Part shown: one piece after another, positions 1 to 5,314 of the stretch
Position numbering within the stretch: the first letter of the stretch is position 1
How the letters are laid out: the number at the start of each line of letters is the position of its first letter
Assembly (NCBI GenBank): GCA_020720185.1
Contig: DYPB01000101.1
Coordinates: 1-6,720 of the forward strand
Reading direction: 5' to 3'
From: Flavobacterium psychrophilum
GTDB lineage: Bacteria; Bacteroidota; Bacteroidia; Flavobacteriales; Flavobacteriaceae
Length of the DNA stretch: 6,720 nt
Translations under genes and position numbers: made by a program
Notes under the pieces: model-generated
What the model was told of the DNA's origin: nothing
What the model saw: the letters and a program-made list of their open reading frames with translations, nothing else
Databases searched by the model: none

Positions 1-41
1 ATTTCATTACAGCTACACTTGTTGATTGGTTTGATGTTTAG
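1..41 (+). pseudogene. possible remnant of a REP-associated (Y1) transposase N-terminus
   Basis: Read from base 3, this edge encodes about 12 residues, FITATLVDWFDV, then TAG at 39-41. That string resembles the conserved first beta strand of REP-associated tyrosine transposases (Y1_Tnp/TnpA_REP family), which in many Bacteroidota begins with phrases like 'YFITxTxVxWxDVF'. The stop falls where the family would continue with a phenylalanine and another ~150 residues. None of the later family hallmarks (the HUH metal-binding pair, the catalytic tyrosine) appears in the 100 bases that follow. If the match is real, only a truncated stub survives. It could equally be the chance end of an unrelated gene lying mostly outside the window. 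The resemblance is from memory and rests on very few residues. Confidence 0.3.
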
Positions 42-108
42 GCTACTGAATGAAAAAAAGTGTAAATATTTTTCCTAAAACATTAATATTATCTTAACAT
101 TGGACGGT

Positions 109-116
109 TATATTTG
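109..116 (+). promoter_or_regulatory. putative Bacteroidota -7 promoter element for the phosphate genes
   Basis: TATATTTG matches the Bacteroidota sigma-factor -7 consensus TAnnTTTG exactly. It lies 26 bases before the DUF47 start codon, which would give a leader of roughly 20 bases. No clear TTG or TTTG -33 element is visible at the usual 17-23 base spacing, so the call rests on the -7 element and its position. No obvious Pho-box-like direct repeats are seen beside it. Confidence 0.5.
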
Positions 117-142
117 CAGTCCTAAATAAAAATAAATAAACT

Positions 143-787
143 ATGTCAATTAATAATATCTTTCAATTTTTAGTTCCAAAGGATAAAAAATTCTTTCCAT
201 TATTTGAACAAGCAAGCGGTAATTTAACTTTACTTGCAGAAACACTTCACGAAGTGGTAAATTTACCAGTAAAAGAGCGAAGTCAATATTTTGATAAAAT
301 TGACGAATTAGAACAAATAGGAGAAGATATTACTCGAAAAACTAATATTGAGTTGTCAAAAAACTTCATTACACCTTTTGACAGAGAAGATATTCACCAA
401 ATAATTACTGCTATCGATAATGTTGCCGATGATTTGCATGGAGCATCAAGCAGAATGAAACTGTATCAAGTAGATAAAATTACAAAATCAATTAGAAAAT
501 TGACGGAGATTAATTTAGAAGCCTGTATAAATATTGATGTTGCAGTTCGAGAGTTGAAAGATTTAAAGAAATTGAAAATCATTACAGATGCCTGTTCTCA
601 AATAAATAAATTGGAACAAAAATCAGACAATGTTTATGACAAAGCTGTTTTTGAACTATTTGAAAACGAGAGTGATGCAAAGAACATTATCAAATATAAA
701 GAAGTTTTATCAGTACTCGAATCTGCGGCCGATAAATGTAGAGATGTAGCCACTGTTTTAGAATCAATAGTTGTTAAACACTCTTAA
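143..787 (+). CDS. DUF47 family PhoU-like phosphate transport regulator
   Basis: This 214-residue cytoplasmic protein belongs to the DUF47/PhoU-related family, whose members are usually encoded beside PiT phosphate permeases and are thought to modulate them. It has the expected length and an all-helical, charged composition with no signal peptide or membrane segment. The family start is visible as PKDKKFFPLFE (residues 12-22). Two PhoU-type acidic metal-binding motifs follow: ELEQIGEDI (55-63) in the first half and KLEQKSDNVYDKA (156-168) in the second. FITPFDREDI (75-84) and DNVADDLHGAS (92-102) are also typical. The C-terminal helix SAADKCRDVATVLESIVVKHS is the expected end. The ATG at 143 follows an A-rich leader without Shine-Dalgarno, which is normal for this phylum. 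The permease gene starts 93 bases downstream on the same strand, so the two are probably co-transcribed. A regulatory role is inferred from family and context. Confidence 0.92.
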   Translation: MSINNIFQFLVPKDKKFFPLFEQASGNLTLLAETLHEVVNLPVKERSQYFDKIDELEQIGEDITRKTNIELSKNFITPFDREDIHQIITAIDNVADDLHGASSRMKLYQVDKITKSIRKLTEINLEACINIDVAVRELKDLKKLKIITDACSQINKLEQKSDNVYDKAVFELFENESDAKNIIKYKEVLSVLESAADKCRDVATVLESIVVKHS

Positions 788-796
788 AATAATTAA

Positions 797-873
797 AATT
801 AAAAATTGAGAATTAATTTGTATTGAATTATAAGTTTGTTTTCGATTGATTTTTAATTCCTAAATTTTTAATT
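797..873. repeat. 11-bp inverted repeat in the DUF47-pit gap, plus a 10-bp direct repeat
   Basis: AATTAAAAATT at 797-807 is the exact reverse complement of AATTTTTAATT at 863-873, separated by 55 bases. The core ATTTTTAATT also occurs at 849-858, a direct repeat 15 bases before the copy at 864-873. The second arm ends seven bases before the pit start codon, so pairing could affect translation. All arms are pure A/T in very AT-rich DNA, so chance is a serious alternative. Confidence 0.35.
806..838 (+). promoter_or_regulatory. possible internal promoter for pit
   Basis: TAAGTTTG at 831-838 fits the -7 consensus TAnnTTTG, and a TTG at 806-808 lies 22 bases upstream, within the 17-23 base spacing described for Flavobacterium promoters. 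Transcription would begin near 844 and leave a leader of about 37 bases before the pit ATG. This would let the permease be expressed independently of the regulator. Such short motifs occur by chance in AT-rich sequence. Confidence 0.35.
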
Positions 874-880
874 AAAAAAA

Positions 881-2212
881 ATGGATTTTACACTACTTAT
901 AATTATTATAATATTAGCCTTAATTTTTGATTATATTAATGGTTTTCACGATGCTGCAAATTCAATTGCAACTATTGTTGCAACAAAAGTTTTAAGTCCT
1001 TTTCAAGCAGTAGTTTGGGCAGCATTTTTTAACTTTTTGGCCTATTGGGTTTTCGGTTTTGGTGTTGCTGATACCGTTGCGAAAACTGCACATACTAGTA
1101 GTATAAATTTAATTGTAATTTTAGCAGGAGTTATTGCAGCAATTATTTGGAATATAATAACTTGGCTAAAAGGGATTCCCTCCTCTTCTTCACATACTTT
1201 GATTGGTGGTTTTGCAGGTGCAGCACTTGCCCATGGGTTTACTGCTGTAACCGATTTAGAGCACGCAGGTTTTAAAATTGTAAATTGGTATAAAGCCGCA
1301 AAAGCTGGTGAGTTATTGCCATCAGGAGTTTTTATTGTAATTTTATTTATTGTATTAGCTCCAATTTTAGGAATGATAATTTCGTATTTTATTTCTATTT
1401 GGATGATGTATTCTTCCCAAAAAAATATTTACCCTAAAATTGTAACCGTTATAATAATGCTTATAGTCGCTTGGTTTTTATCTTCGGTAGTGATAAATTA
1501 TGATCAGATAAAAAAACCAAGATTTGATAGTCATTTTTGGAGTATAGTTACCGAACCACATAATATCAAGTGGTTTTTAGTTGCTATTATCTTTTATAGT
1601 CTAGCAATCTTTAATCTGTTATTTAGTAGTTTATCTACAGCAAGAGCGGAAAAAGTATTAAGAAAAATGCAACTTTTATCATCGGCAGCTTTCAGTTTAG
1701 GACACGGCGGTAACGATTCGCAAAAAGTAATGGGAATTATTGCTGCTGCGGTTGCGGTATTTATAAAAGATAATAAAAATTTTAATTTGTCGGGATTTTG
1801 GTTAGATCTAAATGTAGTTTTACCAACCGAAGTTGATGGGTTAAAAATAGCAGGAACAATGCCAAGTTGGATTCCACTAACTTGCTATACTGTAATTGCA
1901 CTCGGAACATTAAGCGGTGGTTGGAAAATCGTAAAAACAATGGGATCGAAAATTACAAAAGTTACTGCTTTTGAAGGTGTAGTTGCCGAATCAGCAGGGG
2001 CTTTAACATTGTTTACAACCGAGCATTTTAAAATACCAGTATCTACAACACACACTATAACTGGGTCAATAATTGGGGTAGGAGTAACCAAAAGGGTTTC
2101 CGCCGTAAGATGGGGAGTAACCGTTAAGTTGCTTTGGGCATGGGTTTTAACCATACCAATATCTGCACTATTAGCTGCCTTTACTTATTGGATATTGAAT
2201 ATATTTTTGTAA
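881..2212 (+). CDS. pit: PiT-family inorganic phosphate permease
   Basis: This 443-residue multi-spanning inner-membrane protein is a member of the PiT (PHO4, Pfam PF01384) family, which imports phosphate (or metal-phosphate) coupled to protons or sodium. The two inverted family halves are both visible. The first has GFHDAANSIAT (residues 21-31), the form of the GxxDxANxxxT signature, and GIPSSSSHTLIGG (98-110). The second has GHGGNDSQKVMG (274-285) and PVSTTHTITGSIIGVG (386-401). Hydrophobic helices fill the N-terminus, residues 74-95, 148-177, 185-205, 230-250 and 413-443. The region around 205-262 (KKPRFDSHFW, then ARAEKVLRKM) corresponds to the loop joining the halves. The Asp and Asn of both signatures are present. 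The ATG at 881 follows an A-run with no Shine-Dalgarno. The upstream DUF47 partner supports a low-affinity phosphate uptake role; the coupling ion cannot be told from sequence. Confidence 0.95.
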   Translation: MDFTLLIIIIILALIFDYINGFHDAANSIATIVATKVLSPFQAVVWAAFFNFLAYWVFGFGVADTVAKTAHTSSINLIVILAGVIAAIIWNIITWLKGIPSSSSHTLIGGFAGAALAHGFTAVTDLEHAGFKIVNWYKAAKAGELLPSGVFIVILFIVLAPILGMIISYFISIWMMYSSQKNIYPKIVTVIIMLIVAWFLSSVVINYDQIKKPRFDSHFWSIVTEPHNIKWFLVAIIFYSLAIFNLLFSSLSTARAEKVLRKMQLLSSAAFSLGHGGNDSQKVMGIIAAAVAVFIKDNKNFNLSGFWLDLNVVLPTEVDGLKIAGTMPSWIPLTCYTVIALGTLSGGWKIVKTMGSKITKVTAFEGVVAESAGALTLFTTEHFKIPVSTTHTITGSIIGVGVTKRVSAVRWGVTVKLLWAWVLTIPISALLAAFTYWILNIFL

Positions 2213-2263
2213 AATAATTTAGAGTTAAAGATTTCTACTTTACAATTCAAATTATAAATTAAT

Positions 2264-2312
2264 AAAAAAACAAAAGCCTGATAATAGATTTTATCTAATT
2301 TCTTTGTTTTTT
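2264..2312. terminator. A-tract/T-tract hairpin after pit
   Basis: AAAAAACAAAAG (2265-2276) can pair with CTTTGTTTTTT (2302-2312), with one bulged A. The loop holds a smaller hairpin, TAGAT (2285-2289) with ATCTA (2293-2297). The descending arm ends in six T residues, as in an intrinsic terminator. The stem is poor in G/C, so it would be weak. It sits 52 bases after the pit stop and 20 bases before the rdgB start, a sensible place to end the phosphate transcript. Confidence 0.45.
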
Positions 2313-2332
2313 GTAAAATCGATATTAGATAA

Positions 2333-2908
2333 ATGAAACTTGTTTTTGCAACAAATAATCCAAATAAAATTTTTGAAATTCAAGGAATACTCCCATCCGG
2401 AATTGAAATAATTAGTTTAGAAAATATTGAATGCACCGAAGATATTCCAGAAACTGCCCACACAATTGAAGAAAACTCTATTTTAAAAGCCAATTATATA
2501 ACCGAAAAATACGGTTATAATTGTTTTGCTGATGATTCAGGTTTAGAGGTTGAGGCTTTAAACGGAGAACCAGGTGTTTTCTCTGCTCGATATGCTGGCG
2601 AACCAAGTAATGCGGATAAAAATATGGATAAATTATTAGCGAATTTGGATGGAAAAAGCAACAAAAAGGCACAATTTAAAACCGTAATATGTCTTAACAT
2701 TGATGGAGAACAACATTTGTTTTCAGGTGTTTGTAAAGGCAAAATAATAATGGAAAAGCGTGGAACAGGAGGTTTTGGTTATGATCCAATTTTTATTCCA
2801 GATGATTTTACCGAAACATTTGCTGAAATGACATTAGAATTAAAAAATGAAATTAGCCACAGAGCTATTGCAGTAAAACAGTTGATAGGTTTTTTAAAAT
2901 CTAAATAA
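2333..2908 (+). CDS. rdgB: non-canonical purine NTP pyrophosphatase (RdgB/HAM1)
   Basis: This 191-residue cytoplasmic enzyme hydrolyses ITP, dITP and XTP to their monophosphates plus pyrophosphate, keeping deaminated purines out of DNA and RNA. Length and motif order match the RdgB/HAM1 (Ham1p-like) family. The N-terminal substrate loop is FATNNPNK (residues 5-12). The metal and catalytic region is FADDSGLEVEALNG (65-78) with the paired aspartates D67 and D68, followed by EPGVFSARYAG (79-89). The base-recognition segment is GTGGFGYDPIF (144-154). The C-terminal part has EMTLELKNEISHRA (165-178), ending in the conserved SHRA. No key residue is missing. The ATG at 2333 gives the usual 'MKLVFATNN' start. 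No convincing promoter is visible in the 120-base gap upstream. A broken rarD-like frame begins six bases after the stop, suggesting a former operon partner. Confidence 0.96.
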   Translation: MKLVFATNNPNKIFEIQGILPSGIEIISLENIECTEDIPETAHTIEENSILKANYITEKYGYNCFADDSGLEVEALNGEPGVFSARYAGEPSNADKNMDKLLANLDGKSNKKAQFKTVICLNIDGEQHLFSGVCKGKIIMEKRGTGGFGYDPIFIPDDFTETFAEMTLELKNEISHRAIAVKQLIGFLKSK

Positions 2909-2914
2909 AATTTT

Positions 2915-3070
2915 ATGAAAATTAACAAATACTTTACTGCTGGCTTAACATCCTTTGTAATTTGGGGATTTTTTAGTTTGGCACTAAAACCCTTAAAAAA
3001 TGGCTTTAAGTTTTCAAATTTTAGCCCTCAATTCAAGATCCATAACATACAACTTTTTTTAACTTATTGA
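2915..3070 (+). pseudogene. rarD: truncated remnant of a RarD/EamA-family permease
   Basis: An ATG at 2915 opens a 51-codon frame ending at TGA 3068-3070. Its first ~28 residues, KYFTAGLTSFVIWGFFSLAL and then KPL, look like the first transmembrane helix of RarD-type EamA/DMT permeases, whose N-termini carry 'xxxAxxxFVIWGFFSLxLKPL'. From residue ~29 (KNGFKFSNFSPQFKIHN) the sequence is polar and AT-biased, with no membrane helices. Neither other forward frame continues the family past the break, as both hit stops within a few codons. A full RarD is about 290-300 residues with ten helices, so roughly 90% is missing, consistent with a deletion. The six-base gap after rdgB suggests the intact gene was translated from the same transcript. 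An alternative is a genuine 51-residue single-helix small protein. The family match is from memory; confidence is good for the helix and moderate for the RarD name. Confidence 0.55.
2986..3014 (+). terminator. possible weak terminator after rdgB, inside the rarD remnant
   Basis: CTTAAA (2992-2997) pairs with TTTAAG (3005-3010) across a seven-base loop. AAAA (2986-2989) can extend the stem with TTTT (3011-3014) if two C residues bulge. The hairpin lies 78 bases after the rdgB stop, exactly where the RarD resemblance ends. It may now end the rdgB transcript, but it has few G/C pairs and could be chance. Confidence 0.3.
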
Positions 3071-3112
3071 AAACCAATAAATAATAAATTAGTTTTAATC
3101 ATATTTTAAGAG

Positions 3113-3120
3113 TATTTTTG
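3113..3120 (+). promoter_or_regulatory. putative -7 promoter element for the helicase gene
   Basis: TATTTTTG matches TAnnTTTG exactly and lies 21 bases before the helicase ATG, implying a short leader of about 15 bases. A near-match to the -33 element, TTAG, occurs at 3089-3092, 20 bases upstream, but no true TTG is present at the right distance. The short leader leaves no room for the long regulatory 5' UTR seen in some cold-shock helicase genes, if this promoter is the one used. Confidence 0.5.
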
Positions 3121-3141
3121 CAAAAAAATTAAAATAAATAA

Positions 3142-5079
3142 ATGAACAAATTTGAACAATTAGGATTGAGTGAATCGCTACAGCGTGCGATTATCGATCT
3201 AGGGTTTGAGAACCCGACCGAAGTACAAGAAAAAGCGATTCCGATGCTATTGGAAAAAGACACAGATTTAGTTGCGTTAGCCCAAACAGGGACAGGGAAA
3301 ACGGCAGCTTTTGGTTTTCCGCTGATTCAAAAAATTGATGCTGATAATAGAAATACACAAGCGTTAATTTTATCGCCAACTAGAGAGTTGTGCTTGCAAA
3401 TTACAAACGAAATTAAAAACTACTCCAAATACGAAAAAGGTATTAATGTGGTAGCCATTTACGGGGGTGCAAGCATTACAGAACAGGCAAGAGACATCAA
3501 ACGAGGAGCACAAATTATTGTGGCTACACCAGGCAGAATGCAAGATATGATAAACCGAGGGTTGGTCAATATCACACAAATTAATTATTGCGTATTGGAC
3601 GAAGCAGATGAGATGCTGAATATGGGTTTTTATGAAGATATTGTAAATATTCTTTCTACAACCCCAGATGACAAAAACACTTGGCTATTTTCAGCCACGA
3701 TGCCACAAGAGGTTGCTAGAATTGCCAAACAATTTATGCACGACCCTTTAGAAATTACAGTTGGAGCAAAAAATTCAGGTTCTGCAACAGTTTCTCACGA
3801 ATTTTATTTAGTAAATGCCAGAGATAGATATGAGGCTTTGAAGCGATTAGCTGATGCTAATCCAGATATCTTTTCGGTAGTTTTTTGTAGAACAAAAAGA
3901 GATACTCAAGCCGTTGCCGAAAAATTAATAGAAGATGGTTATTCAGCAGCTGCTTTGCACGGCGATTTATCTCAAGCCCAACGAGATAGCGTAATGAAAT
4001 CTTTTAGAGGAAGACAAATTCAGATGCTTGTTGCGACCGATGTTGCCGCCAGAGGAATTGATGTTGATAATGTTACGCATGTCGTAAATTATCAATTACC
4101 AGATGAAATTGAAACCTACAATCATCGTTCTGGACGAACTGGACGAGCTGGAAAATTAGGAACATCAATAGTAATTGTTACCAAATCAGAAATCAGAAAG
4201 ATATCTGCTATTGAAAGAATTATTAAACAAAAATTTGAAGAAAAAACAATCCCATCAGGAATAGAAATCTGTGAAATTCAATTACTGCACCTTGCTACTA
4301 AAATAAAAGATACTGAAGTTGATCATGAAATAGATAATTATTTGCCAGCTATTAACAATGTTTTGGAAGATTTATCTAAAGAAGAATTAATTAAAAAAAT
4401 GGTTTCGGTAGAATTTAATCGTTTTATTAATTATTATAAAAAAAATCGTGATATCAGTTCACAATCATCTGGGAATGAAAGAAGAGAAAGAGGAGATGGT
4501 GAAAGCAGAGTTTCTAACAACGGTGGAGCAACAAGATATTTTGTAAACATTGGAAGTCGAGATAATTTTGATTGGATGTCTTTAAAAGATTATTTAAAAG
4601 AAACCCTTGATTTAGGCAGAGATGATGTATTTAAAGTTGATGTAAAAGAAGGTTTCTCTTTCTTTAACACTGAGCCAGAGTTCACTGATAAAGTGATGGA
4701 TATTTTGAATAATACTACGCTGGAAGGTAGAAGAATTAATGTTGAAATTTCTAAAAACGACGGTGGCAGCAACCGCCGAGACCATAACGGCAGAAGCGGT
4801 GGTGGTTTTGGAGGAAGAGGTTCTGCACCAAGAAGAGAAGGTAATTTTGCACCAAGAAGAGAAAGTTCAGGAGGATTTGCTGGACGGTCAGGTGGTGGAG
4901 ACAGAAGTTCAGCCCCAAGAGAAGGCGGTTTCCGTAGAGGGTCTGCCCCAAGAAGTGAAAGTGGATTTGGTTCTGACAGACCAGCAAGACGGTCTGAAAA
5001 TACATCTACAGAAAGACCAGCAAGACATAGTGAGAGTTTTGGCGATAATGCAAGACCAAAAAGACCTAGAAAGGGATAA
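3142..5079 (+). CDS. deaD: DEAD-box ATP-dependent RNA helicase, DeaD/CsdA-like
   Basis: This 645-residue cytoplasmic enzyme unwinds RNA duplexes, acting in ribosome assembly, mRNA turnover and cold adaptation in relatives. All core motifs are present: Q motif (residues 4-33), AQTGTGKT (47-54), PTREL (79-83), TPGR (129-132), DEAD (153-156), SAT (184-186), VVFCRT (246-251), ATDVAARGIDV (298-308) and HRSGRTGRAG (328-337). A linker with charged helices (350-435) leads to a DbpA-type RNA-binding domain at about 464-537 (RYFVNIGSRDNFDW to RRINVEIS). Residues 538-645 are a disordered Gly/Arg/Ser-rich tail with RGG-like and APRRE/RPARxSE repeats. Length and layout match DeaD/CsdA (about 630 residues) rather than DbpA or RhlE, though RhlE-type assignment of paralogues is often unclear. 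The ATG at 3142 begins directly at the Q-motif helix. The first ~150 bases are clearly richer in G+C than the middle of the gene. An intrinsic terminator follows at 5141-5182. Confidence 0.93.
   Translation: MNKFEQLGLSESLQRAIIDLGFENPTEVQEKAIPMLLEKDTDLVALAQTGTGKTAAFGFPLIQKIDADNRNTQALILSPTRELCLQITNEIKNYSKYEKGINVVAIYGGASITEQARDIKRGAQIIVATPGRMQDMINRGLVNITQINYCVLDEADEMLNMGFYEDIVNILSTTPDDKNTWLFSATMPQEVARIAKQFMHDPLEITVGAKNSGSATVSHEFYLVNARDRYEALKRLADANPDIFSVVFCRTKRDTQAVAEKLIEDGYSAAALHGDLSQAQRDSVMKSFRGRQIQMLVATDVAARGIDVDNVTHVVNYQLPDEIETYNHRSGRTGRAGKLGTSIVIVTKSEIRKISAIERIIKQKFEEKTIPSGIEICEIQLLHLATKIKDTEVDHEIDNYLPAINNVLEDLSKEELIKKMVSVEFNRFINYYKKNRDISSQSSGNERRERGDGESRVSNNGGATRYFVNIGSRDNFDWMSLKDYLKETLDLGRDDVFKVDVKEGFSFFNTEPEFTDKVMDILNNTTLEGRRINVEISKNDGGSNRRDHNGRSGGGFGGRGSAPRREGNFAPRRESSGGFAGRSGGGDRSSAPREGGFRRGSAPRSESGFGSDRPARRSENTSTERPARHSESFGDNARPKRPRKG
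4824..4863 (+). repeat. 16-base direct repeat in the helicase tail
   Basis: TGCACCAAGAAGAGAA occurs at 4824-4839 and again at 4848-4863, a period of 24 bases (eight codons) in frame. Each copy encodes APRRE of the Gly/Arg-rich tail. A related form, GCCCCAAGA, recurs near 4912 and 4945. Identity at the DNA level suggests recent slippage or duplication, so tail length may vary between strains. Confidence 0.7.
4978..5026 (+). repeat. 13-base direct repeat near the helicase C-terminus
   Basis: AGACCAGCAAGAC is found at 4978-4990 and 5014-5026, 36 bases (twelve codons) apart and in frame. The encoded unit is RPARxSE, seen as RPARRSE and RPARHSE. It is a second, distinct repeat family within the disordered basic tail. 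Confidence 0.7.
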
Positions 5080-5086
5080 AAAAGAT

Positions 5087-5127
5087 TCAAATATTATAAT
5101 TAAGTTTATCTAAATCATAATATTTGA
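5087..5127. repeat. perfect 11-bp AT-rich inverted repeat after the helicase
   Basis: TCAAATATTAT (5087-5097) is the exact reverse complement of ATAATATTTGA (5117-5127), with a 19-base loop. It begins eight bases after the helicase stop and precedes the stronger terminator. It may protect the mRNA 3' end or contribute to termination; the low G/C content makes its stability doubtful. Confidence 0.45.
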
Positions 5128-5140
5128 TTTGAATTAGAAA

Positions 5141-5182
5141 CCACTAATAAAACAGATAAATTTGCTTTATTGCTGGTTTTTT
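5141..5182 (+). terminator. intrinsic terminator of the helicase gene
   Basis: CCACTAATAAAACA (5141-5154) pairs with TGCTTTATTGCTGG (5163-5176): eleven Watson-Crick pairs, one G-U pair and two mismatches, closing an eight-base loop. The stem base is CCA/TGG, and six T residues (5177-5182) follow immediately. This is the classic Rho-independent layout on the plus strand. It lies 62 bases beyond the helicase stop and separates the helicase from dnaN. Confidence 0.7.
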
Positions 5183-5226
5183 ATAGAATTAAAACAGAAA
5201 TAAGACCAAATTTAAAAATATTTTAC

Positions 5227-5246
5227 TTTTTATATTATTATAAAAA
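5227..5246. repeat. 8-bp perfect palindrome upstream of the dnaN promoter element
   Basis: TTTTTATA (5227-5234) and TATAAAAA (5239-5246) form a perfect inverted repeat around TTAT. It ends nine bases before the candidate dnaN -7 element, so it would overlap the -33 region. It could be an operator or an A-tract upstream element. The local sequence is almost pure A/T, so chance is possible. Confidence 0.35.
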
Positions 5247-5255
5247 TATAAATGA

Positions 5256-5263
5256 TATATTTG
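5256..5263 (+). promoter_or_regulatory. putative -7 promoter element for dnaN
   Basis: TATATTTG matches TAnnTTTG exactly, 51 bases before the dnaN ATG, predicting a leader of about 45 bases. No TTG/TTTG -33 element is seen at 17-23 bases, where the AT palindrome lies instead. Its placement downstream of the helicase terminator and identity to the element at 109-116 support it. Confidence 0.45.
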
Positions 5264-5314
5264 TAATTCTTATTTAAAATAATATTAAAAGAATAATTCA
5301 ACAAATTTAGAAAT

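Noticed and set aside
788..880. A riboswitch or tRNA in the larger gaps (788-880, 2213-2332, 2909-3141, 5080-5314)
   Set aside because: I found no tRNA arms, no conserved riboswitch core and no CRISPR-like spaced repeats. The gaps are explained by promoter elements, hairpins and the rarD remnant.
1885..2154. An 89-codon minus-strand frame inside pit
   Set aside because: It lies entirely opposite conserved PiT motifs, and its product has no recognisable features.
4590..5090. A 166-codon minus-strand open frame opposite the helicase tail, and a 124-codon plus-strand frame at 4739-5113
   Set aside because: Both are shadows of the repetitive Gly/Arg-rich coding sequence. Their translations are low-complexity (Leu/Pro/Ser-rich or Glu/Val/Gln-rich) with no family features, and the helicase frame explains the DNA.
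5183..5314. A replication origin near dnaN
   Set aside because: dnaN often lies beside dnaA and oriC in other bacteria. Here there is no dnaA, no visible cluster of TTATNCACA boxes, and no iterons, only general AT richness.
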